From positions 1-64,000 of the forward strand of contig NZ_MVIH01000013.1 of assembly GCF_002086695.1 (NCBI RefSeq): a stretch of 64,000 bases of DNA, in the 5' to 3' direction. Below, piece by piece: positions 58,279 to 64,000 of the stretch; the stretch's first letter is position 1, and every line of letters begins with the position of its first letter. The position numbers were made by a program, and so were the translations under genes. The notes under the pieces were generated by a model. It saw only the letters and a list, made by a program, of their open reading frames with translations, did no database searches and had not been told where the DNA came from. The stretch comes from Mycolicibacterium rhodesiae (GTDB taxonomy: Bacteria > Actinomycetota > Actinomycetes > Mycobacteriales > Mycobacteriaceae).

Positions 58279-59517
58279 GTGAGTCATGTCGAAACCTGGC
58301 AGCTGCGAGCACGCTTCGCCGCGGCACTCTCGGTGATGTATGGCGCCGAAGTCCCTGCCTACACAACGCTGGTCGAGGTCAGCGAGGCCGTCAACCGCGA
58401 TTTCGCCGTCCGGCATCCGCACGCCCAGCGGCTCGGATCCATCGAGCGCGTCACCGCAGAGCGCCACGGCGCGATCCGGGTCGGCACTCCGGCCGAATTG
58501 ACCGATGTGGCAGATCTTTTCGGTGCATTCGGGATGTATCCGGTGGGCTACTACGACCTACGCGAAGCGGCGTCGCCGGTTCCGGTGGTGTCCACGGCAT
58601 TTCGTCCGCTGGACGCTTCCGAGCTGGCGCGCAACCCGTTTCGGGTGTTCACCTCGATGCTGGCGACCCGGGACGGCAGGTTCTTCGGCGCCGACCTGCG
58701 CCGCCGCGTCGACGAATTCCTGGACCGGCGCCAGCTGTTCGATCCGCAGCTGATCGCCGATGCCCGCAGCATCGCGGCCGCCGGCGGCTGCCCCGAGACA
58801 GCCGCCGAGGATTTCGTGGCACGCGCGGTGGCGGCGTTCGCGCTGTCGCGCGAGCCGGTCGACCGGGCCTGGTACGCCGAACTCACCGCTGTCTCGGCCG
58901 TCGCCGCCGACATCGCCGGGGTGCCCACCACCCACATCAATCATCTGACGCCACGGGTGCTCGACATCGACGATCTGTACCGCCGGATGAGCGAGCGCGG
59001 GATCGCGATGATCGACGCCATTCAGGGACCGCCACGCTGGGACGGTCCTCCAGTGCTGTTGCGGCAGACATCGTTTCGCGCACTGGCAGAGCCGCGCCGC
59101 TTCCGCGAGGCTGACGGGCGCATCAGCGATGGAACGCTGCGGGTGCGCTTCGGCGAGGTGGAGGCCCGGGGTGTGGCGTTGACCCGCAAGGGCCGCGAAC
59201 GTTATGACGCCGCGATGGCGCATTCGGATCCGGCCGCGGTCTGGGCCGACCACTTTCCGCCCACCGACGACGAGATGGCCTCTGCTGGTCTGGCCTACTA
59301 CCACCGCGGGGACCCGGAAGCCCCGGTGGTCTACGAAGACTTCCTGCCGGCCTCAGCCGCCGGAATCTTCCGCTCGAACCTTGACGCCGACACCGAAGCC
59401 GCCGCCGTGGCCGACGAATCCGGATACGACATCGACTGGATGGCCGGCACGATCGGCCGTCCCATCCACGACCCCTACGACCTGTACGACGCGACCGCCC
59501 AGGAGGCCCCCGCATGA
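58279..59517 (+). CDS. DUF1338 / 2-oxoadipate dioxygenase-decarboxylase (HglS-like)
   Basis: From GTG 58279 the product has 412 residues. It belongs to the YdcJ/DUF1338 family of non-heme iron enzymes that convert 2-oxoadipate to D-2-hydroxyglutarate. Probable metal ligands are His residues in HPHAQRL and THINHLTPRVLDID and the Glu of VRFGEVEARGVALT. The stop overlaps the pcd start (ATGA). Its place beside lat and pcd fits lysine breakdown. It corresponds to Rv3292. The enzymatic function is inferred from the family. Confidence 0.83.
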   Translation: MSHVETWQLRARFAAALSVMYGAEVPAYTTLVEVSEAVNRDFAVRHPHAQRLGSIERVTAERHGAIRVGTPAELTDVADLFGAFGMYPVGYYDLREAASPVPVVSTAFRPLDASELARNPFRVFTSMLATRDGRFFGADLRRRVDEFLDRRQLFDPQLIADARSIAAAGGCPETAAEDFVARAVAAFALSREPVDRAWYAELTAVSAVAADIAGVPTTHINHLTPRVLDIDDLYRRMSERGIAMIDAIQGPPRWDGPPVLLRQTSFRALAEPRRFREADGRISDGTLRVRFGEVEARGVALTRKGRERYDAAMAHSDPAAVWADHFPPTDDEMASAGLAYYHRGDPEAPVVYEDFLPASAAGIFRSNLDADTEAAAVADESGYDIDWMAGTIGRPIHDPYDLYDATAQEAPA

Positions 59518-61070
59518 GCACCACCACCACCACCGCCACGTCACTGCCCACCGCCGAGGATCTGCGCGCATCCGTGCGTGCCGCCTTCGACGCCATCGGC
59601 GCACAGGTCGACCTCGCCGAGCCCGGCGGACCCGGCCTGCCGGCAAGCACACCGGTAACCGGCGAGGTCTTGTTCACTCATGCCGAGACCACAGCCGAGC
59701 AGACCCGGGCCGCGATCGCCGAAGCGGCGCAGGCATTTACGTCGTGGCGCACCACCCCCGCCCCGGTCCGCGGCCAGCTGGTCGCGCGACTCGGCGAGCT
59801 GCTGCGCGAGCACAAGGCGGACGTGGCCACCCTGGTGACGGTCGAGGCAGGCAAGATCACCTCCGAAGCCCTTGGCGAGGTCCAGGAGATGATCGACATC
59901 TGCGACTTCGCCGTCGGGCTGTCCCGTCAGCTCTACGGACGGACGATCGCTTCCGAACGCCCCGGGCACCGGCTGATGGAGAACTGGCATCCGCTCGGCG
60001 TGGTCGGGGTGATCACCGCGTTCAACTTCCCGGTAGCGGTGTGGGCGTGGAACACCGCGGTGGCGCTGGTGTGCGGCGACACCGTCGTGTGGAAGCCTTC
60101 GGAGCTCACCCCATTGACGGCGATCGCATGTCAGACGCTCATCGAGCGGGCCGCCACTGACGTCGGCGCCCCGACTGCGGTGAGCCGGCTGGTGTTGGGC
60201 GGCCGCGAGGTCGGCGAGGCACTGGTCGACGATCCCCGGGTGGCCCTGGTGTCGGCGACCGGGTCGGTGCGGATGGGCAGGCAGGTCGGTCCGCGGGTCG
60301 CCGAACGCTTCGGCCGGGTGCTGTTGGAGCTCGGCGGCAACAATGCCGCCGTCGTAACCCCCTCTGCCGACTTGGATTTGGCCGTGCGAGGCATCGTGTT
60401 CTCTGCGGCGGGCACCGCAGGACAGCGGTGCACGACGTTGCGTAGGCTCATCGTCCACACCTCGGTGGTCGACGCCCTCGTCGAGCGGATCACGGCCGCC
60501 TATCGCAGCCTCCCGATCGGAGACCCGGCCGCCGAGGGGACACTCGTCGGACCGCTGATCCACGAGACCGCCTACCGCGACATGGTCCGTGCGCTGGAGC
60601 AGGCGAGCACCGACGGCGGCGAGGTCATCGGTGGTGAGCGGGTGCAGGTCGGCGGCGAGGCGACGGAAGCGTTCTACGTCACGCCTGCGGTGGTGCGGAT
60701 GCCCGCCCAGACCGAGATCGTGCACAACGAGACGTTCGCGCCGATCCTCTACGTGCTGACCTACGACACCCTCGATGAGGCGATCGAGCTGAACAATGCT
60801 GTCCCACAGGGACTCTCGTCGGCGATCTTCACCACCGACGTCCGCGAAGCCGAACGTTTCCTGGCCGCCGACGGGTCGGACTGCGGGATCGCCAACGTGA
60901 ACATCGGAACCTCGGGCGCCGAGATCGGCGGCGCGTTCGGCGGCGAGAAGCAGACCGGCGGCGGTCGCGAGTCGGGCTCTGATTCGTGGAAGGCCTATAT
61001 GCGCCGCGCCACCAACACCGTCAACTACTCCTCGGAGCTACCACTGGCTCAAGGCGTGCACTTCGGCTAA
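59514..61070 (+). CDS. pcd: Aminoadipate semialdehyde dehydrogenase (Pcd-like aldehyde dehydrogenase)
   Basis: The 518-residue aldehyde dehydrogenase has NAD-binding ITAFNFPVAVWAWNTA, the catalytic Glu in LELGGNNAAVV and the catalytic Cys in GTAGQRCTTLRRL. It resembles ALDH7-type piperideine-6-carboxylate dehydrogenases, which oxidise the Lat product to 2-aminoadipate. It corresponds to Rv3293. It overlaps the hglS-like gene by four bases. Confidence 0.93.
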   Translation: MSTTTTTATSLPTAEDLRASVRAAFDAIGAQVDLAEPGGPGLPASTPVTGEVLFTHAETTAEQTRAAIAEAAQAFTSWRTTPAPVRGQLVARLGELLREHKADVATLVTVEAGKITSEALGEVQEMIDICDFAVGLSRQLYGRTIASERPGHRLMENWHPLGVVGVITAFNFPVAVWAWNTAVALVCGDTVVWKPSELTPLTAIACQTLIERAATDVGAPTAVSRLVLGGREVGEALVDDPRVALVSATGSVRMGRQVGPRVAERFGRVLLELGGNNAAVVTPSADLDLAVRGIVFSAAGTAGQRCTTLRRLIVHTSVVDALVERITAAYRSLPIGDPAAEGTLVGPLIHETAYRDMVRALEQASTDGGEVIGGERVQVGGEATEAFYVTPAVVRMPAQTEIVHNETFAPILYVLTYDTLDEAIELNNAVPQGLSSAIFTTDVREAERFLAADGSDCGIANVNIGTSGAEIGGAFGGEKQTGGGRESGSDSWKAYMRRATNTVNYSSELPLAQGVHFG

Positions 61071-61513
61071 CCGCCCAGCAAGCTGAGCAGCTCTCCGCGG
61101 CCGATCTGGTTGACCAGAGTGGCGGCGTCGAAGTAGATCCGCTCGTTGGTGATGCGGTCGCCATCGAAGGAGAACACCGCGATGACCGGCACCCGGAAGG
61201 CCTTGCCCGTCGGCGGCAGCCCGTAGAACTCGCCGAGATTCGTTCCCAGCAGGTCGAACTCGACGATCACCCCGTCGTCGGTGAGATGGAACCTGGCGTT
61301 CTCGTGGCGCTGGTCGGGAAACGCGGTGCGCGTGGTGAGGTAGTAGGTCATGACTTCGTCGTCGCCGTCGAAGACCTGTTTGGTCGGGATGATCTCGTAG
61401 CGCGGGTGGCCGTTGAACGTGGCCAGGGTGCGGTCGAACTCCTTGGTCACCTCGGTGTCCATGTGCTCCTTGATCACGTCGAGCCGCCGCCGGCGCATAT
61501 CGTCGCTGATCAT
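61067..61513 (-). CDS. SnoaL-like (NTF2-fold) protein
   Basis: From ATG 61513 (MISDDMRRRRLDVIKEHMDTEV) the product has 148 residues. The ester cyclase/SnoaL-like pattern is EFDRTLATFNGHPRYEIIPT, the Arg/Phe middle and the end FSFDGDRITNERIYFDAATLVNQIG. It could be a cyclase, isomerase or binding protein. Its stop overlaps the pcd stop by a few bases. It lies beside the dehalogenase gene (40 bases apart) on the same strand. Confidence 0.78.
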   Translation of the reverse strand: MISDDMRRRRLDVIKEHMDTEVTKEFDRTLATFNGHPRYEIIPTKQVFDGDDEVMTYYLTTRTAFPDQRHENARFHLTDDGVIVEFDLLGTNLGEFYGLPPTGKAFRVPVIAVFSFDGDRITNERIYFDAATLVNQIGRGELLSLLGG

Positions 61514-61553
61514 CGTGTTCCTCCATCGCAATCGACGGCTAGAACGTTAGGTG

Positions 61554-62252
61554 CTATTCGATGAGATGCGCGGCCAATTCGGTCAAGTCTCGCGCGATGA
61601 GAGTCGGCTGCGGCACGCCCTCGGCGACCAGTGCCGCATTGCCAGGGCGCGTAATCAACGCACCCTGCATACCCACGCTCTGGGCTCCGATCGTGTCCCA
61701 GGCGTGAGCTGCGACCATCATGCAGTCCGATTCGGCCACGCCGAGGCCGGCGGCGACACCGCGATAGAGCACGGCAGCTGGCTTGAATGCCGCTACCGCG
61801 TCGACAGTGAACTGCCGCTCGAAGTAGTCCGCCAAACCCGCGTTGTGCAGGGCTGTCGGCGCGTCGGCGACGTGTGGCGAGTTGGTCAAGGTGACGAGAC
61901 GAAAACCGCTGTCGCACAATCGGGTCAGGCCGGGCACGACGTCTGGGTGAGCGGGCATTGCGCGCATTGCTTCCCGTAGATCCTCTTGCTGCCGGTGCGT
62001 GACGGCCACGCCGCGGATGTCGCCGAGCATGCCCAGCACGGCCGAGCCCAGCCGGAAGAAGTCGACATAACAGTTCGACAGCGTGAGAGTCATGGAATAA
62101 AGCACCAGTTCGGCGAACCACGTGCGCAGCACAGCCCGGTCACCGAAGATGTGCTCGAATTGCGGTCCGAGCGACTCGATGTCGAGAAGCGTCTCGTTGA
62201 CATCGAATACCAGGGTCGACGGGGTTGTCGCCGGCGTGGTGTTTCGCGTCAT
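61554..62252 (-). CDS. Type II haloacid dehalogenase (HAD superfamily)
   Basis: From ATG 62252 the product has 232 residues. The catalytic nucleophile is the Asp in LVFDVNETLLDI; later motifs are LTNSPH (Thr/Asn), AFKPAAVLYRGV (Lys) and MVAAHAWDTIGAQSVGM (Asp), the type II L-haloacid dehalogenase pattern. It hydrolyses C-halogen bonds of 2-haloacids or acts as a phosphatase. It overlaps the SDR gene as ATGA. Confidence 0.87.
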   Translation of the reverse strand: MTRNTTPATTPSTLVFDVNETLLDIESLGPQFEHIFGDRAVLRTWFAELVLYSMTLTLSNCYVDFFRLGSAVLGMLGDIRGVAVTHRQQEDLREAMRAMPAHPDVVPGLTRLCDSGFRLVTLTNSPHVADAPTALHNAGLADYFERQFTVDAVAAFKPAAVLYRGVAAGLGVAESDCMMVAAHAWDTIGAQSVGMQGALITRPGNAALVAEGVPQPTLIARDLTELAAHLIE

Positions 62253-62971
62253 ACCAGCGGTTCTCCCCCGTCGATCTTGAGGGTCACACCGCTCATGAAT
62301 GTGTTTGTCATCGCGAAGAGTGCCGCTTGTGCGATGTCCTCGACGGTGCCGATGCGGCCGACCGGATTGGCTGCGCTGATGTGCTGAAAGTACTCGCGCT
62401 TTCCCCCCTCGCCCATGGCGTCCCATGCGCCGGTGTCGATGACGCCGGGTGACACGGCGTTGACGCGGATGGGAGCGATCTCCACTGCCAGCGCTCGGGT
62501 CAGAAAGTCCACTGCCCCGTTGGTGATGCCGACCCCGAGATAACCGACCTTGGCCTTGAAGGCGTGGATACCGGAGAACAACACGAACGAGGAGTCGGCG
62601 TTGCCGTCCATGCGCGGGGTCAGGTGTTTGGCCAGCATCAACGGACCGAGCAGCTTGGTATCCAATGACCCGAGGAGGTCCTGGCGGTGCAGCTCCTGAA
62701 GTGTCCCGCGGGCCCGGGCCGAGGCGGTCGAAACCACGTGATCCAGATGCCCGACACGTTCGGCAAACGACTCGATGGACGCGTCGTCGGTGAGATCGAT
62801 GTGCGCCACGCCGATGCCGGGGTCGTCGTAGGACGCCGCGAGTTTGTCCGTGTCACGCCCCGCCGCCACCACCTCGCCACCGGCGGCGCGCACGGCGAGG
62901 GCGATTGCTCGGGCGATACCACTGGCTCGCCCGACCACCAGGACCCTGCGGTCCTTCAACGCTGCCACCAC
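62249..62971 (-). CDS. Short-chain dehydrogenase/reductase-like protein, divergent active site
   Basis: From GTG 62971 (VVAALKDRRVLVVGRASGIARA) the product has 240 residues; an AAGGAG ribosome site lies 10 bases before it. The cofactor loop GRASGIARA is a variant of GxxxGIG. The catalytic Ser is present (FSGIHAF), but the YxxxK motif is replaced by GVGITNGAV, so no normal Tyr-Lys pair is visible. The end LKIDGGEPLV is typical. It may be an altered or inactive member. It is divergent from the TetR gene. Confidence 0.82.
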   Translation of the reverse strand: MVAALKDRRVLVVGRASGIARAIALAVRAAGGEVVAAGRDTDKLAASYDDPGIGVAHIDLTDDASIESFAERVGHLDHVVSTASARARGTLQELHRQDLLGSLDTKLLGPLMLAKHLTPRMDGNADSSFVLFSGIHAFKAKVGYLGVGITNGAVDFLTRALAVEIAPIRVNAVSPGVIDTGAWDAMGEGGKREYFQHISAANPVGRIGTVEDIAQAALFAMTNTFMSGVTLKIDGGEPLV

Positions 62972-63128
62972 CGCACTGGCTCCTTCACCACAAAACTGGG
63001 CTGTATAACCCAAAAATATGCCGCGGTGAACGCCCGGTGTCAATGGCCGCCGGGCGCGCGGATGCTGAGAGATCACTTGGAGGCGCGGGGAGCAGTCCGA
63101 GCTGTTGTACATGTGTCAATATGTCGGC

Positions 63129-63779
63129 ATGCCGGAATCACCCGTCCGCCGTCGTCTGTCCCCGCAGGACCGGCGTAGCGAACTGCTCGCGTTGGGTGCC
63201 GAGGTGTTCGGCCAGCGGCCCTACGACGAGGTCCGCATCGACGAGATCGCCGAGCGTGCCGGAGTCTCGCGAGCGCTGATGTACCACTACTTTCCCGACA
63301 AGCGCGCGTTCTTCGCCGCGGTGGTGCGGGCCGAGACCGAGCGACTGTTCGAGGCCACCAACACCCTGGCCGCACAGGGCGAAACCCTGTTCGAGCGGTT
63401 GCGGGCCGGCGTCGTGGCCTACATCCGCTACGACGAGCAGCATCCGCACGGCGCGTGGGCGGCCTATATCGGGATGGGACGCACCGACCCGGTCCTGCGC
63501 GGCATCGACGACACCGACAACGAGCGCCAGATGCAGCGCATCATGGCCGCGATCACCGACGTGGTGCAGGGCGATCTGGACTCGAAGGTCGAACGCGACC
63601 TGCGGGCGATCGTCTACGCGTGGCTGGCGTTCACCTTCGAACTGTGCCGCCAGCGTGTCCTCGACCCGTCGATCGATGCCGACCATCTCGCGGATTCCGG
63701 CGCCCACGCGCTGCTCGACGCCATCGTGCGGGTGCCGGGCATCCCGGCGGCGCTGGCCGACGCGGCCGACCGCCGCTGA
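63129..63779 (+). CDS. TetR-family transcriptional regulator
   Basis: From ATG 63129 (MPESPVRRRLSPQDRRSELL) the product has 216 residues; an in-frame ATG at 63105 is less likely. The DNA-binding helix is VRIDEIAERAGVSRALMYHYFPDKRAFF. It diverges from the SDR-dehalogenase pair, its probable targets, with 157 bases between the starts. That region contains TTGTACATGTGTCAATATGTCGG close to the start, a possible operator, without a perfect palindrome. Confidence 0.86.
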   Translation: MPESPVRRRLSPQDRRSELLALGAEVFGQRPYDEVRIDEIAERAGVSRALMYHYFPDKRAFFAAVVRAETERLFEATNTLAAQGETLFERLRAGVVAYIRYDEQHPHGAWAAYIGMGRTDPVLRGIDDTDNERQMQRIMAAITDVVQGDLDSKVERDLRAIVYAWLAFTFELCRQRVLDPSIDADHLADSGAHALLDAIVRVPGIPAALADAADRR

Positions 63780-63780
63780 C

Positions 63781-64000
63781 TCAGCGCACTCCCGCGAAGA
63801 ACGCCCGGACGTCGTCGACGAACAGCTCGGGTTGCTCGAAGGCGCCGAAGTGACCGCCCCGCGGCATGTCGGTCCAGCGGGTGATGTTGTAGGTGTTCTC
63901 ACACCAGCTGCGCGGGGGTCGCATGATTTCCTTCGGGAACCGCGCGATCCCGGTGGGCACCTCGACTTTGCCCTGCGCACCGAAGGACCGGAAGCTCTCC
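63781..64000 (-). CDS. Epoxide hydrolase-type alpha/beta hydrolase, C-terminal fragment
   Basis: The visible 72 residues contain GIARFPKEIMRPPRSW, YNITRWTDMPRGGHFGAFEQPELFVDD and RAFFAGVR and end in TGA. This is the C-terminus of the microsomal-type epoxide hydrolase family, with the catalytic His in RGGHFGAFE. The remainder lies beyond the window edge. It converges on the TetR gene, whose stop is immediately next to it. Confidence 0.82.
   Translation of the reverse strand, partial: ESFRSFGAQGKVEVPTGIARFPKEIMRPPRSWCENTYNITRWTDMPRGGHFGAFEQPELFVDDVRAFFAGVR

Overview
The window is high-GC actinobacterial DNA from a mycobacterium, most likely a fast-growing Mycolicibacterium-type species. I identify it from family-specific genes (mtrA-mtrB-lpqB, whiB2, fbiA-fbiB, accD5-accE5-accA3, usfX-sigF, lat, an alkB operon) and from their order. 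From memory that order follows the M. tuberculosis stretch from about Rv3244c (lpqB) to Rv3293 (pcd), with several insertions. No rRNA, tRNA or CRISPR array was seen.

Left accessory region (1-6.2 kb): the end of a DUF222/HNH protein, then a minus-strand operon. The operon holds an EsxF-like and an EsxE-like WXG100 pair, a 908-residue CpnT-like secreted toxin whose C-terminal tip looks like an ADP-ribosyltransferase instead of TNT, a tightly coupled candidate immunity gene, a small free-standing protein that also carries ART-type motifs, another unknown protein, and an SseB-like protein.

Conserved core, first part (6.2-29 kb): a VOC protein; lpqB-mtrB-mtrA-tmk; an LLM oxidoreductase with a divergent TetR gene and paired operators; sahH; the alkB-rubA-rubB-alkX alkane hydroxylase operon, with a visible promoter and operator; an APC permease; a FAD monooxygenase-like gene; a CDF transporter; the manA-SIS-manB mannose block; DUF3499; a metallopeptidase-like gene; whiB2; fbiA-fbiB and a Nudix gene. 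At 29.3-30.3 kb a DUF559 endonuclease-like gene sits between two copies of a 57-bp palindromic-ended repeat.

Cell wall and lipid block (30.3-47.2 kb): manC-wbbL-rmlD (GDP-mannose supply and the rhamnosyl linker of arabinogalactan), an LCP ligase, birA, an acyl-CoA dehydrogenase, purK-purE, a GtrA protein, a PH-domain protein, and the acyl-CoA carboxylase genes accD5, accE5 and accA3 with maf, sseA and a SufE-like gene between them. A 299-residue fragment that resembles the C-terminal half of a condensation/acyltransferase enzyme lies just before accA3.

Stress block (47.2-56.4 kb): PAP2, DUF1707, a MobA-like gene, STAS, sigF, usfX, topoisomerase IB, a GT4 glycosyltransferase, a FAD-Rieske oxidoreductase and a small SAP/Rho-N protein. 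I read four SigF-type promoters here (GTTT, 15-17 nt, GGGTAY), upstream of usfX-sigF, the GT4 gene, the FAD-Rieske gene and the Rho-N gene, which suggests a local SigF regulon.

Right end (56.4-64 kb): a lysine catabolism module (lat, lrp, an hglS-like DUF1338 gene, pcd), a SnoaL-like protein, a haloacid dehalogenase, a divergent SDR, a TetR regulator, and the C-terminal end of an epoxide hydrolase-type alpha/beta hydrolase.
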